64,000 bases of DNA from Luteolibacter rhizosphaerae (GTDB lineage: Bacteria; Verrucomicrobiota; Verrucomicrobiia; Verrucomicrobiales; Akkermansiaceae). Of this stretch, positions 36,825-45,921 are shown piece after piece. The stretch lies in assembly GCF_025950095.1 (NCBI RefSeq), contig NZ_JAPDDR010000005.1:248001-312000 (forward strand). Reading direction: 5' to 3'. The notes under the pieces were generated by a model that searched no databases, was not told where the DNA came from, and was given only the letters and a program-made list of their open reading frames with translations. Both the position numbers and the translations under genes were made by a program. Positions within the stretch are counted from its first letter, which is position 1, and each line of letters starts with the position of its first letter.

Positions 36825-37807
36825 TGAAACGCTGGTGGCACCGCTGGATCCGCACTCCCTCCGAGCTCCGCGCGATGGGTGTGGTGGGCATCAACATGCG
36901 CAACGCGCGCTTCTTGCTGCCGAACAATCCGCGCAGACTCTACGATCTCGTCGATAACAAGATCCGCACGAAACAGCTCGCGCTTGATCATGAAATGGCA
37001 GTGCCGGAGACCTATGGGGTGGTTCAGAGTCCGCACGATACCGCGGTGCTCGACCGCTTCCTAAAAGGGCGCGAATCGTTCGTGATCAAACCCGCGCGTG
37101 GGTCAGGGGGGAAGGGGGTCGTCGTTATCGTCGCACGGGAGGGCAACTGGTTCATCAAGCCTAGCGGCAACCGTCTTAGCCTCGATGAATTGAAGCACCA
37201 CTGCTCCAACATCCTGGCCGGTCTTTTCAGTCTCGGTGGCAGGCGGGATGTCGCGCTGATCGAGTATCGGGTGCACCCGGCCAAAGTGCTCACCGAGATC
37301 AGCTTCCAAGGGGCTCCCGACATTCGCGTCGTCATGCTGCGCGGCTATCCCGTCATGGCCATGCTCCGCGCAGCCACACGGGAGTCCGACGGCCGTGCGA
37401 ACCTGCACCAGGGAGCCATCGGCATCGGCATCGATCTCGCCAGCGGTCGTACGGTAAGAGCCGTACATCACGGCCATCCCATCGAGCGTCACCCCGATTT
37501 GAAAACTCCGGTCGTCGGCGTCCAGCTTCCCCATTGGGATGCGATCTTGGACATCGCCGTCACCTGCCACGAGATGACCGGCCTAGGCTACCTCGGCGTG
37601 GACATCATGATCGATGAAGATCTCGGTCCGCTCATGATCGAGGTCAATGCCCGGCCCGGCCTCGCCATCCAGCTCGCAAACGGCGTCGGCCTTCTGCGCC
37701 GCCTCGAACCCGCCATGGATCGCTCGAACAGCCATCCACTCGACACACGGGACGAGAAGATCCAATTTTCCCGCAAAGCATTCGCTGTCACTCTTCCTAC
37801 CTCTTGA
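36824..37807 (+). CDS. ATP-grasp ligase, RimK/alpha-L-glutamate-ligase-like
   Basis: 327 residues from ATG 36824, preceded by a good Shine-Dalgarno (AAGGAGGT); the longer frame to 36575 lies inside the previous gene. ATP-grasp elements: VIKPARGSGGKGVVVI at about 87-102 (glycine-rich loop), LIEYRVHP, and the metal-binding MIEVNARPGLAI from about 271. RimK-type ligases add glutamate or other amino acids to a protein or peptide C-terminus. This subgroup lies with retropepsins and transglutaminase-7TM proteins. Substrate unknown. Co-translated with the upstream gene. Confidence 0.92.
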   Translation: MKRWWHRWIRTPSELRAMGVVGINMRNARFLLPNNPRRLYDLVDNKIRTKQLALDHEMAVPETYGVVQSPHDTAVLDRFLKGRESFVIKPARGSGGKGVVVIVAREGNWFIKPSGNRLSLDELKHHCSNILAGLFSLGGRRDVALIEYRVHPAKVLTEISFQGAPDIRVVMLRGYPVMAMLRAATRESDGRANLHQGAIGIGIDLASGRTVRAVHHGHPIERHPDLKTPVVGVQLPHWDAILDIAVTCHEMTGLGYLGVDIMIDEDLGPLMIEVNARPGLAIQLANGVGLLRRLEPAMDRSNSHPLDTRDEKIQFSRKAFAVTLPTS

Positions 37808-37811
37808 GCTC

Positions 37812-38513
37812 ATGTCCGACTTCGTGATCCAAGCCACCAACCTGCACCGCAGCTACCGCATCGGGAAGAAGAGCATCGAGGTGCTGCATGGCATCGATCT
37901 CGCGATCAAACGGGGCGAGCGGATCTTCCTCTGCGGACCCAGCGGGGCGGGGAAGTCCACGCTGCTCTACACTTTGGCGGGTTTGGAAAGGCCGGAACAA
38001 GGGAGTATCCATATCGATGGCACGGATCTCTACTCGCTGGGGCCCAAGAAGCAGGCGGCTTTTCGTAACGCGAAGATCGGCTACATCTTCCAGAACTACA
38101 TGCTGCTGCCGGAACTGACAGCGCTGGAGAACGTGCTCGTGCCCGGTGCAATCGGGGGTCATGACGCCTCGGAGGCTGCTCTGGCGGCACTCACGCGGGT
38201 CGGTCTCGCGGATCGCGCGGAGCATCTCCCGGCAGAGCTTTCCGGTGGTGAGCAGCAGCGGGTCGCGATTGCACGGGCCTTGGTGAATCATCCGCCGGTG
38301 CTCTTCGCGGATGAGCCGACCGGCAACTTGGACTCACGGAACAGCAAGGAGGTGATGGACCTGCTGCTCGGTTTAGCCGCTGAGAGTGGAACCACTTTGG
38401 TGGTCGTTACGCATGACGAGAATCTGGCCACGCGGGGTGACCGGCGTCTCGTAATCAAGGACGGCACGATCACCGAGGCCTCCAGTCTGGAGACGGGTCC
38501 GGTGCCCGCTTAG
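37812..38513 (+). CDS. ABC transporter ATPase of LolD/MacB type, no permease nearby
   Basis: 233 residues from ATG 37812. Walker A GPSGAGKST near residue 43, signature LSGGEQQRVAIARAL, Walker B PVLFADEPTGNLD, and the H-loop VVTHD; the GEQQ signature and TGNLD are typical for LolD/FtsE/MacB ATPases. These usually partner a four-helix permease for lipoproteins, peptides or cell-wall regulation. No such permease lies in this operon. It begins 4 bases after the ATP-grasp gene, so it belongs to the ligase/protease operon. Its stop overlaps the converging phosphate transporter gene. Confidence 0.9.
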   Translation: MSDFVIQATNLHRSYRIGKKSIEVLHGIDLAIKRGERIFLCGPSGAGKSTLLYTLAGLERPEQGSIHIDGTDLYSLGPKKQAAFRNAKIGYIFQNYMLLPELTALENVLVPGAIGGHDASEAALAALTRVGLADRAEHLPAELSGGEQQRVAIARALVNHPPVLFADEPTGNLDSRNSKEVMDLLLGLAAESGTTLVVVTHDENLATRGDRRLVIKDGTITEASSLETGPVPA

Positions 38514-39964
38514 CCCGCGATCTTCAGCCAGAGCCACATAGTGCCGTAGGCCACGCCGCCGGCGGCAGGCAAGGTGAGCACCCAGGCGCCGAGAATCTTG
38601 CGCACGATCTTCATGTCGATCGCGCTGAAGCGCTTCGTGGCGCCCACTCCCATGATCGCCGTGGTGATGGCGTGAGTGGTGGAGACGGTCATGCCGAACT
38701 TTCCGGTGACAGCCAAGAGGGTAGCGGCGGTGGTCTCGGCTGCAAAGCCGTGGACGGGCTGTAGCTTCACCATCTTGTGTCCCATGGTCTTGATGATGCG
38801 CCAGCCACCGGCGGAGGTGCCGGCCGCCATGACAAGGGCACAGACGATTTTGATCCATGCGGGCACGTCCGGTGCGAGTTCTCGCACTTTGCTTGCCATC
38901 GCTGGCAGGGCGGGCTTACCCGCTTTCTCGGCGTGGTCGCCAGCCGCCGCGAGAGCTTTGGGCCACTCGGTGTATTTGACAGCAACCATCGGGCCGAGAA
39001 TAGGAATCTTGGTCAGAATGCGGGCCTTCTCCTTCGCCACGTTGGCATCGTAGTCTTGCTGCACATCGGTGCGGGAACGGGCCGCGCCCTCCGCATCACC
39101 AAGATCCTCGTGGACCTCCGCGGCCAGGGAGAGGAAGGCTTCGCGGAATTCTCCGGAGCGCATCTTGAAGCCTTCGGTTTCGAGAGCGGCGGCGGTCTCC
39201 TGAGTATGCTTGCCGTCGATGACGGTGAGGAGCAGTTGCTCGGCAGCGGGGGTCTTCTCCATCTTCAGGAAGGAGAAAGCGGACGGGAGTTGCTCAAAAG
39301 AACCGGCGGTGGTGGCGGTAACCAAGGCGAGGGTAATGATACCCATCGTCTTCTGGGCATCGGCGAGGCCGTGGGCAAAGCCCATGTAGCTGGCGCTGAA
39401 GATCTGTGCCCGGCCGAAGAAGCGGTTCACCCACATCGGCCGCGCATTCCGCAGCAGCGCGTAGAGCAGGGTCATGATCAGGAAGCCGCCGACCAGGCCG
39501 ATCACCGGCGAACCGATCATCGGGATGATGACCTTGTGATAGACGCCTTCCATCACCACCTTGCCGTCTTTCACCTTCTCCTGCGACCAGATGATCGCGT
39601 CCCAGTGGTTCTGGGCATTGGCGAGGGTCGCGCCGCAGAGGCCGCCGACCATGGCGTGAGTGGAGCTGGAGGGCAGGCCGAGCCACCAGGTGAGCAAATT
39701 CCAGACGATGCCGCCGAAGAGGGCGCAGATGATCGTCTGCGAGTTCACGAACTGCGAATCCACCAGGCCGGAGGACACCGTCTTCGCCACCGCGTGACCG
39801 ACGAGCGCACCGATCAGGTTCGTGACGGCGGCCAGCATGATCGCCTGGCGCGGGGTCAGTACCTTGGTGGAAACCACGGTGGCGATGGAATTCGCCGTAT
39901 CGTGGAAGCCGTTGATGAACTCGAAGGCAAGCGCGACGAGGATGACGACAAGGATGAGCGTCAT
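38510..39964 (-). CDS. Inorganic phosphate transporter, PiT family
   Basis: 484 residues, about ten membrane helices. The duplicated PiT signatures are [23 protein letters not shown] at the N-terminus and [25 protein letters not shown] toward the C-terminus, separated by a long soluble loop of about 170 residues (residues about 225-370). The family moves metal-phosphate complexes with protons or sodium. It is the second gene after the DUF47 protein, 10 bases downstream, the common Pit/DUF47 operon. Its stop overlaps the LolD-like gene. Confidence 0.94.
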   Translation of the reverse strand: MTLILVVILVALAFEFINGFHDTANSIATVVSTKVLTPRQAIMLAAVTNLIGALVGHAVAKTVSSGLVDSQFVNSQTIICALFGGIVWNLLTWWLGLPSSSTHAMVGGLCGATLANAQNHWDAIIWSQEKVKDGKVVMEGVYHKVIIPMIGSPVIGLVGGFLIMTLLYALLRNARPMWVNRFFGRAQIFSASYMGFAHGLADAQKTMGIITLALVTATTAGSFEQLPSAFSFLKMEKTPAAEQLLLTVIDGKHTQETAAALETEGFKMRSGEFREAFLSLAAEVHEDLGDAEGAARSRTDVQQDYDANVAKEKARILTKIPILGPMVAVKYTEWPKALAAAGDHAEKAGKPALPAMASKVRELAPDVPAWIKIVCALVMAAGTSAGGWRIIKTMGHKMVKLQPVHGFAAETTAATLLAVTGKFGMTVSTTHAITTAIMGVGATKRFSAIDMKIVRKILGAWVLTLPAAGGVAYGTMWLWLKIAG

Positions 39965-39974
39965 GAGTGGCGCT

Positions 39975-40601
39975 TCAGGAGTTCTTGTAGGCGATCTGTT
40001 TGGCGACGTTGCCGACGTCGCGGCAGCGGTCGAAGACCTTTTCGAGGAGGTCGTAGAGGTTCGAGACGATCACCACGTGCAGGGTGTCGTATTTGCCGCT
40101 GTAGAGATCCCGGAGGCAGTCGAGCATCAGCTTGTCCGCGTCGCCCTCGATCTGCTGCATGCGGTCGTTCAGCTCCTTCATCTTCACGATGTCCATCCCC
40201 TTGCGGAGGGCTTGGATCATCTGGACGACGAGGCCGGTGGCCTCATCGAGCATGGCGGCGTGGCGGTTGAAGTCGGTGGTGGCGACCTTTTCCTGCGAGA
40301 TCAGGTAGCGCTCGACGAACTTCTCGACAGTCTTCGGGATCTTGTAGAGGGCGGTGGAGAGGGCTTCGATGTCCTCGCGCTCGAGGGCGGTGACGAAGCT
40401 TTTCACCAGCAAGTCGCTGATTTCCTGAGTGATCGCCTTGTCCTTCTTGCGGACCTCGGCGAATTCCCCGAGGGAGGGAGCCTTCTCGTGGCGCAGGATG
40501 TGGGTCAGTCCCACGATGCTCTGGCGCGCCTCTTCGGCACTGGCGATCAGCAGGTCGAAAAAGCGGTCCTCTTTGCCGAACAGGCGTTGGATGGAGATCA
40601 T
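39975..40601 (-). CDS. DUF47 (PhoU-like) Pit accessory protein
   Basis: 208 residues from ATG 40601; the frame to 40649 has no homologous N-terminus. Helical protein of the DUF47/TIGR00153 family: [33 protein letters not shown] and [17 protein letters not shown], the acidic and helix-packed positions shared with PhoU. In other bacteria it pairs with low-affinity Pit transporters and modulates them. Transcribed together with the PiT gene, and divergent from pstB-phoU. Confidence 0.9.
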   Translation of the reverse strand: MISIQRLFGKEDRFFDLLIASAEEARQSIVGLTHILRHEKAPSLGEFAEVRKKDKAITQEISDLLVKSFVTALEREDIEALSTALYKIPKTVEKFVERYLISQEKVATTDFNRHAAMLDEATGLVVQMIQALRKGMDIVKMKELNDRMQQIEGDADKLMLDCLRDLYSGKYDTLHVVIVSNLYDLLEKVFDRCRDVGNVAKQIAYKNS

Positions 40602-40639
40602 GGGAAAGGTTTCCGGCGCGATATGTGGCGAAAACGTCA

Positions 40640-40679
40640 CACGTGGCAAGCCGCACGGTTCGATTTCCTTGCCACAGTG
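40640..40679. promoter_or_regulatory. Inverted repeat between the divergent phosphate operons
   Basis: CACGTGGCAAG at 40640-40650 and CTTGCCACAGTG at 40668-40679 form an inverted repeat (8 perfect bases, 11 with one insertion) with a 17-base spacer. It lies in the 126-base space that must hold both promoters, so it may be a shared operator. No canonical E. coli Pho box was recognised. Confidence 0.4.
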
Positions 40680-40727
40680 CCTCCGGTCGCCCCGATCCGC
40701 GGGGCGGCGAGACCTTTACAAGCCGCC

Positions 40728-41588
40728 ATGCCACTGGTAACCGAAGCCCCGCCGCGGAGACGGCAGACGCACGAGCCGATGACGCACGAAGCCCCCGCGA
40801 CCCCTCCTGCCAGCCACCCGGCACCCGCGGGTATTCCGGCCATCCAAGTGAAGGGGGTCGATTTCTCCTACGGGGACAAGAAGGTTCTTAAGGACGTCTC
40901 GCTCGATATCCCGAGCAACGAGGTGGTCGCCTTCATCGGGCCCTCCGGCTGCGGGAAGACGACGCTGCTGCGCTGCTTCAACCGCATGAACGACCTGGTT
41001 CCCGGTGCGCGGGTGACCAAGGGCTCGATCATCATCGAGGGCGCGAACATCGCCGACAAGGCGATCGACCCGGTCCAACTCCGCCGCCATGTGGGGATGG
41101 TATTCCAGAAGTACAATCCTTTCCCGCGGAGCATCTACGACAACGTGGCCTACGGTCCGCGGACGCTGGGGGAGAAGAAGAAGTCCGCGCTGGACGAGGT
41201 GGTGGAGAAGTCGCTGCGCCGCGCCGCGCTGTGGGACGAGGTGAAGGACCGCCTGAATGACATCGCCACCGGGCTCTCCGGCGGCCAGCAGCAGCGCCTG
41301 TGTATCGCCCGCACCATGGCGGTGGATCCGGAGATCATCCTGATGGACGAGCCCTGCTCGGCGCTCGACCCGATCGCCACGGCGCACGTGGAGGACCTGA
41401 TCCTGAGCCTGCGAGAGCACTACACGATCGTGATCGTGACGCACAACATGCAGCAGGCCACGCGGGTTTCGGACCGGACGGCTTTCTTTTACCTGGGGGA
41501 AGTGGTCGAATACGACACGACCCGGAAGATTTTCGAAAACCCCGTCCAGAAACGCACTCTCGACTACATCAGCGGCCGTTTCGGCTGA
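40728..41588 (+). CDS. pstB: Phosphate ABC transporter ATPase PstB
   Basis: 286 residues from ATG 40728; ATG 40779 is an alternative that removes a 17-residue lead. Walker [10 protein letters not shown], PstB-specific [29 protein letters not shown], signature [14 protein letters not shown] and [11 protein letters not shown] are all present, the last two being diagnostic for PstB. It drives high-affinity phosphate uptake with PstS, PstC and PstA, none of which is encoded in this window. PhoU follows after 9 bases. Confidence 0.94.
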   Translation: MPLVTEAPPRRRQTHEPMTHEAPATPPASHPAPAGIPAIQVKGVDFSYGDKKVLKDVSLDIPSNEVVAFIGPSGCGKTTLLRCFNRMNDLVPGARVTKGSIIIEGANIADKAIDPVQLRRHVGMVFQKYNPFPRSIYDNVAYGPRTLGEKKKSALDEVVEKSLRRAALWDEVKDRLNDIATGLSGGQQQRLCIARTMAVDPEIILMDEPCSALDPIATAHVEDLILSLREHYTIVIVTHNMQQATRVSDRTAFFYLGEVVEYDTTRKIFENPVQKRTLDYISGRFG

Positions 41589-41597
41589 TTTCCTCCC

Positions 41598-42317
41598 ATG
41601 CACTCGGATACCCCACATATTTTGCGCGAATTCGATCAAGCCTTTGCCAGCCTCCGCAACGAGGTGATTTCCATGGCCGGCCAGGCCCGGCTGAACTTGG
41701 AACGCGCCATGCAGGGGCTGATGTCCCGCGACCTTGAGAAGTGCAAGGCGGCGATCGCCGATGACGACGAGGTGGACGAGGCCGAACTGCGGATCGACCG
41801 GATCGGTATGGAGACGCTGGTGCGCTTCCACCCGGTGGCGAGCGACCTGCGGCTGGTGATCACCTCGATGAAGGTGGCGGCGAACCTGGAGCGTGTCTCC
41901 GACCACGCCACGAACATCGCCAAGCGCGCCCGCAAGATGCTCGCCCGGCCGGAGTGCCCGGAGGTAACCTTCCTGGAGCCGCTCTACGCGCTGGCCGACC
42001 ACCAGCTGCGCGACGCGCTTTCCGCCTACACGGATCGCAATGCCGAGCTGGGCCAATCGCTGCAACTGCGGGACAAGGATCTGGACAAGATGCACAAGCG
42101 GCTGATCGCTTCCTTCACCTCGCGCTTGGAAGAGGGCGGTGAGAAGGCGGAGGATTACCTGCATCTGGTTTTCGTGGCGCGTTCGCTGGAGCGGATCGGT
42201 GATCTGGCGAAGAACATCGGGGAGGACGCGGTCTTCCTCGATCAGGCGCGCGACATCCGCCACGACCGGCACGACAAGAGCAAGCCGCCCGTCTCGGACG
42301 AGATCCCGGCGGAGTAA
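41598..42317 (+). CDS. phoU: Phosphate transport regulator PhoU
   Basis: 239 residues, two PhoU three-helix repeats: SLRNEVISMAGQARLNLERAM with the metal-binding DDDEVDEAE stretch and DLRLVITSMKVAANLERVSDHATNI in repeat 1, and FTSRLEEGGEKAEDYLHLVF with ARSLERIGDLAKNIGED in repeat 2. PhoU acts on PstB and the PhoR sensor to switch off the Pho response when phosphate is plentiful. It forms an operon with pstB. No phoR/phoB genes are in the window. Confidence 0.95.
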   Translation: MHSDTPHILREFDQAFASLRNEVISMAGQARLNLERAMQGLMSRDLEKCKAAIADDDEVDEAELRIDRIGMETLVRFHPVASDLRLVITSMKVAANLERVSDHATNIAKRARKMLARPECPEVTFLEPLYALADHQLRDALSAYTDRNAELGQSLQLRDKDLDKMHKRLIASFTSRLEEGGEKAEDYLHLVFVARSLERIGDLAKNIGEDAVFLDQARDIRHDRHDKSKPPVSDEIPAE

Positions 42318-42552
42318 GCGCTGCGGGCGGGCGGGAGCTGCAAGGGGGTAGGGCTGAAGGGATCGGCCTTGGGGAGAGGCGTGGGCGGAAAGGTCATGAA
42401 ATGTCTGTCGTTTTGGAAAACTTAGGTGCGGCGGATGCGAGTTGTTAGGTGAGGATAGCAGAGCAGGCGGGGAGAGGGCAGGGGGAGAGTGCTTGCCGGC
42501 CGCAAATCGGAAATTTCCCCGTTCCGGATCAGGTCGCGGGGGATGGGAGTTT

Positions 42553-42588
42553 TTAACCGCGAATGGGCGCTAATGGACGCGAATGGGG
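42553..42588 (+). repeat. 10-bp-periodic intergenic repeat, copy 2
   Basis: TTAACC followed by three 10-base units, CGCGAATGGG, CGCTAATGGA and CGCGAATGGG. It is the clearest copy of the family. Confidence 0.8.
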
Positions 42589-42608
42589 AGAGCACGCGAG
42601 GGGAGATC

Positions 42609-42642
42609 TTAGCCGCGAAGAGGCGCAGAAGGCCCGAAAACC
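42609..42642 (+). repeat. 10-bp-periodic intergenic repeat, copy 3
   Basis: TTAGCC followed by CGCGAAGAGG, CGCAGAAGGC and a weaker third unit CCGAAAACC. A diverged copy of the same family, 20 bases from copy 2. Confidence 0.6.
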
Positions 42643-42687
42643 GGGAGCGGATGTTGGAGGCTGGTGGTGGGGAGGAAAGGGGAGTTT

Positions 42688-42723
42688 TTTAACCGCGAAA
42701 GGACGCAAAAGAGCGCGAAATTT
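42688..42723 (+). repeat. 10-bp-periodic intergenic repeat, copy 4
   Basis: TTTAACC followed by CGCGAAAGGA, CGCAAAAGAG and CGCGAAATTT. Same orientation as copies 2 and 3. Confidence 0.75.
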
Positions 42724-42809
42724 GTAGAGCCTGTTGATGGGGCTGGATGATGCTGGATGGGCTTGCGGTCTGTTGTGGATTGGAGCATGGAGGCTGTGCT
42801 GCCGAGATC

Positions 42810-43427
42810 ATGATGGATCTATCCAGCTTCATTGCGGGCCTGAGTATCGGGCTGAGTTTGATCGTGGCGATCGGGGCGCAGAATGTGTTCGTGCTGCGGC
42901 AGGGGTTGAGGGGCCGACATGTCTTTGCGGTGTGCCTGGCGTGTGCGCTGTCGGATGCGATCCTGATCGTGGTGGGGGTGACGAGTTTCGGGAAGGTGGC
43001 GGCGGTGTTGCCGTGGATCGATCCGGTGATGCGCTATGGCGGTGCGGCGTTTCTGATCTGGTACGGGGCGAAGAGCCTGCGCTCGGCCTTGCGGTCGAAG
43101 GAGGCGATGGCGGTGGAGGCCGCCGGCGGGCGGGAGGATGAGTTGGGGCGGACCTTGCTGGCCTGTCTGGCGATCACCTGGCTGAACCCGCACGTGTATC
43201 TGGATACGGTGGTGCTGCTGGGGACGGTCTCGACGCAGTTTGCGGGGTCGCGCGGGGCCTTCACGGCGGGGGCGGTGGCGGGCTCGTTCCTGTTCTTCTT
43301 CTCGCTTGGCTATGGGGCGACGCGCTTGCGGCCGCTGTTCGCGAAGCCCTCGGCGTGGCGGGTGCTGGAGGGAGTGATCGCGCTGGTGATGTGGGCGATC
43401 GCGGGGAAGTTGATCGCGAGCGTTTGA
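42810..43427 (+). CDS. LysE/ArgO-family amino acid exporter
   Basis: 205 residues from ATG 42810 (or 42813). Six membrane segments with LIVAIGAQNVFVLRQGL at the N-terminus, the family signature, and TWLNPHVYLDTVVLLG in the second half, closely like E. coli ArgO and corynebacterial LysE. These export basic amino acids such as arginine or lysine; the residues defining specificity were not resolved. It stands alone, flanked by repeat copies on both sides. The ORF start at 42747 adds a non-conserved 21-residue lead. Confidence 0.9.
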   Translation: MMDLSSFIAGLSIGLSLIVAIGAQNVFVLRQGLRGRHVFAVCLACALSDAILIVVGVTSFGKVAAVLPWIDPVMRYGGAAFLIWYGAKSLRSALRSKEAMAVEAAGGREDELGRTLLACLAITWLNPHVYLDTVVLLGTVSTQFAGSRGAFTAGAVAGSFLFFFSLGYGATRLRPLFAKPSAWRVLEGVIALVMWAIAGKLIASV

Positions 43428-43460
43428 GAGGTGGGGGCGCGGGAGAAAAGATGTGGGGAT

Positions 43461-43495
43461 CTTAGCCGCGAAAAGACGCAAAAAGCGCGAGAACC
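43461..43495 (+). repeat. 10-bp-periodic intergenic repeat, copy 5
   Basis: CTTAGCC followed by CGCGAAAAGA, CGCAAAAAG and CGCGAGAAC. It lies between the LysE-family gene and the converging SUKH-like gene. Confidence 0.7.
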
Positions 43496-43513
43496 GGTAG
43501 AGAACTGCGGGCT

Positions 43514-44227
43514 CTAATCGGGACCGTATGAGTCGAGTGGCCACCGTAGGTCGAGATAGCCGATGAGGTAATCGAGGAAGCCGCTGAAGTCGGAAGCGAT
43601 GGGGATGATTTCGGCTTCGGCGATGCAGTACCACGCAACTTCGCCCGATGAACTCAGGACGACGTCATCGCCGTTTCGTGCGTGGTAGAGGCAAATGGCG
43701 CTGGCCCATGGTTCCTGGGGAATGATGTCAGGGACGTCGGAAAGCATGCTGCCGAGGGTGTGCCATTCGCCCGGTTGAATGAAGTGCCCGGTACATTGGA
43801 AGTCCTCCCGCAGGCCGGGGAAGAGCGCGTAGAACTCGATGAGTGCTGCGCTGACGGCGCCGGCGATGCCGAGGGTATGGAGAGCGTCGGTTATCGCGGC
43901 TGCGACCTCCTCACGCAGGGCGGGGTAGCCGAGGTAGTAGCTCTCTCCGATGCCCTCGTCTTCCTTGTCGATCTCCGGGTGGTCGAGCTGAAGGTAGCTG
44001 CGGGATGAATAGGTGACGATGCCAGCGGGGTGGTAGGTCAGGAGCTTCTCCCGCAGGCGGGCCAAAGCAGGATCGGCGGGGAGGGGCAAATGTCCGGCGA
44101 TGGCTCCGCGAAGTTCCTCTCCGTCGAGACCGAGAGTTGCTCGAGCCCATGGGCAAGCCGCGAGATCCGTAGGAATCTCAAGAATCGGGAAGGGATGGAG
44201 CAGGGGGATTTTCGGTGGGTCCGGCAT
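43514..44227 (-). CDS. SUKH/SMI1-KNR4-like protein (tentative)
   Basis: 237 residues, no signal peptide. A mixed alpha/beta protein with acidic C-terminal part: VVLSSSGEVAWYCIAEAEII then IPIASDFSGFLDYLIGYLD. This GxV-W-type strand followed by a short helix resembles the end of SUKH-superfamily domains (SMI1/KNR4), which often are immunity proteins of contact-dependent toxins. No toxin gene is nearby, and the N-terminal 130 residues are not recognised. Treat the family call as a suggestion only. Confidence 0.5.
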   Translation of the reverse strand: MPDPPKIPLLHPFPILEIPTDLAACPWARATLGLDGEELRGAIAGHLPLPADPALARLREKLLTYHPAGIVTYSSRSYLQLDHPEIDKEDEGIGESYYLGYPALREEVAAAITDALHTLGIAGAVSAALIEFYALFPGLREDFQCTGHFIQPGEWHTLGSMLSDVPDIIPQEPWASAICLYHARNGDDVVLSSSGEVAWYCIAEAEIIPIASDFSGFLDYLIGYLDLRWPLDSYGPD

Positions 44228-44355
44228 GGGGACTTGGATGCGGGTTCTGGCAGGAGGCAGGATATGATCAAATCGATGGAATGGATAGGATCCAGTCTAG
44301 GAAGGCATTGGATGGTGAAGCTCACCATCCAATGCCTGTTGTTGATTCGGGTCTG

Positions 44356-45219
44356 TTAGGGTCGGGGGCGGACTTGGAAGACTAGGAGTAGTCCGGCGAG
44401 GATCGCGCCCATGCCTGCGATGGCGAGCGGGCGCATGGCGTTGTGGAGGACGAGATAGTCGAGGATCACGGTTACGACCGGGACGAGGTAGAAGAGGCTG
44501 GTGACATTGACGAGATTGCCGGTCTGGATGAGGCGGTAGAGCAGGAGTTGGGCGCCGACGGAGATGACCAAGCCCAGGTAGAGGAGGGGGAGGAGCGAGT
44601 GGATCCCGGGATCGAAGTGCAGCGGTTGGAAGGGGACGCAGCCCAAGTAGAGGAGGAGGGTGACCGCGTATTGGAGCGGCAGGACTTCGGCGGGGGCTTG
44701 CTTGATGCGTTTCTGGAGCATTGCCCCGGAGGTCATGCAGAGCAGGGCAGCCAGCGCGAAGGCAATGCCGGTGGCGGAGAGCTTGGCGAGGATCAGGCTC
44801 TGGTAGACGACGAGGATCAGCCCGGCCAAGGAGAGGGCGAGGCCCAATAGACGCCAGGAGGAGAAGCGCCGCTCGGTGATGAGCAGGGTGAGGATCGGCT
44901 GAATCCCGAGCAGGGTCGCCAGCAGGCCGGGGGTGATGCCATGGGCCATCGCCTGGAAGTAGCAGACCGAGTAGCCGCCGATCAGGAGGACGCCGGTCCC
45001 GGCGACCTGCCAACGCGTGCCCGCCGCCGGTAGCCAGCGTCTGCCGCGCAGGCCGATCAGGAGGAGGGCACCGAGCGCCATCGCATAGCGCAGGATCAGC
45101 ACCGCGAAGACCGAGCCGTGATCGAGGGCCCAGCGGGTAAAGATTGCCGCGCTGCCCCAGAGCAGTACGAAGGTCGACATCGCGGCGAAGGCCGCCCATC
45201 GGGAAGACTTTGAATTCAT
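44356..45219 (-). CDS. EamA/DMT-family transporter
   Basis: 287 residues with ten membrane segments in two EamA repeats: LLWGSAAIFTRWALDHG with AVLILRYAMALGALLLIGL in the first, and ALLCMTSGAMLQKRI with TSLFYLVPVVTVILDYLVL in the second. Family members export metabolites such as amino acids or nucleosides. It is on the minus strand, separate from the SUKH-like gene by 128 bases. Substrate cannot be predicted. Confidence 0.9.
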   Translation of the reverse strand: MNSKSSRWAAFAAMSTFVLLWGSAAIFTRWALDHGSVFAVLILRYAMALGALLLIGLRGRRWLPAAGTRWQVAGTGVLLIGGYSVCYFQAMAHGITPGLLATLLGIQPILTLLITERRFSSWRLLGLALSLAGLILVVYQSLILAKLSATGIAFALAALLCMTSGAMLQKRIKQAPAEVLPLQYAVTLLLYLGCVPFQPLHFDPGIHSLLPLLYLGLVISVGAQLLLYRLIQTGNLVNVTSLFYLVPVVTVILDYLVLHNAMRPLAIAGMGAILAGLLLVFQVRPRP

Positions 45220-45528
45220 GTTCTCAACTCACCTTTCTGCAGCCGGACAGCCCGGGTCGGCAGCAGGATGCGTGAGTGAATGCATGCGCACCCTAGCGAG
45301 GGATCATCATCCCATGCCGACCGGAGGCGCCAATCGGACTCAAGCGGTCCTGTCCGTGATTCGCATGGGCTTGCGCCCGCCTAATTTTATCAACACCGAG
45401 GCTCAGAGGCTCGGCGGCGGCGGGGACGAAAGGTGAAGCGTCTTATGCATTGAACGCCGGGTTTTTGCGTGGAGGGGGGCGGGGTGTCAAGGGTGGGGGG
45501 AGGCAGGTCGGCCGCACTTGGTATTGAG

Positions 45529-45561
45529 AACCGCGAATGGACGCTAATCGACGCGAATGGG
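45529..45561 (+). repeat. 10-bp-periodic intergenic repeat, copy 6
   Basis: AACC followed by CGCGAATGGA, CGCTAATCGA and CGCGAATGGG. Nearly identical to copy 2 although 3 kb away. Confidence 0.8.
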
Positions 45562-45816
45562 ATTCAAGCCTCCTGTCTTCCGGCCTTTCACCCATTCAGT
45601 ATGGTTGGAAGCTTGCCTAGTTCCTTCAGGAGTTTGAGCCGTTTCGCTTCGATTGGTGGTCCAAACTAATTGTGTCAAATCAGCGCGCCTAAATCCGATC
45701 AATTTTTCACGATATGAGTCAATATGTCCCATGTGATTTACGATGACACCGGAATAGCGATATTCGTCGTGAAATTCTCCGAAACTAAAATCACAAGCAT
45801 CTTTTAAAATATTAAT
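45544..45816 (-). pseudogene. Possible gene remnant next to repeat copy 6
   Basis: An open frame on the minus strand from 45816 (just after a TGA at 45817-45819) to 45544 gives protein-like sequence, for example DACDFSFGEFHDEYRYSG and MGHIDSYREKLIGFRRAD. The only ATG (45732) is well inside. The 3' part of the frame runs through repeat copy 6, so the original gene is probably cut there. No family is recognised; it may also be a chance frame. Confidence 0.25.
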
Positions 45817-45921
45817 TCATCCGCGGCTAAGTGAATTAGTTTCGAGTTTCTGGCAACTCTGATTTTTGAAATCTCAGCTCGCCTCAGGGGGCGGAATTCT
45901 TAAATTTATATCAACCTATTC

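Larger units (their letters stand above)
42318..42809. other. Repeat-rich intergenic region
   Basis: About 490 bases between phoU and the LysE-family gene. It contains three copies of the 10-bp-periodic repeat (annotated separately) in the same orientation, otherwise no gene. No promoter was picked with confidence. Confidence 0.5.
45220..45921. other. Intergenic region, start of an AT-richer island
   Basis: About 700 bases. The left half is GC-rich and includes one repeat copy (45529-45561). From about 45660 the base composition turns AT-rich, unlike the rest of the window. The right part holds the possible gene remnant described separately and then the DUF3892 gene. Confidence 0.45.

Noticed and set aside
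38777-42272. Long frames (497 and 518 residues) opposite the PiT and pstB/phoU genes
   Set aside because: They overlap well-supported conserved genes completely, and their sequences are arginine/histidine-rich as expected from antisense reading.
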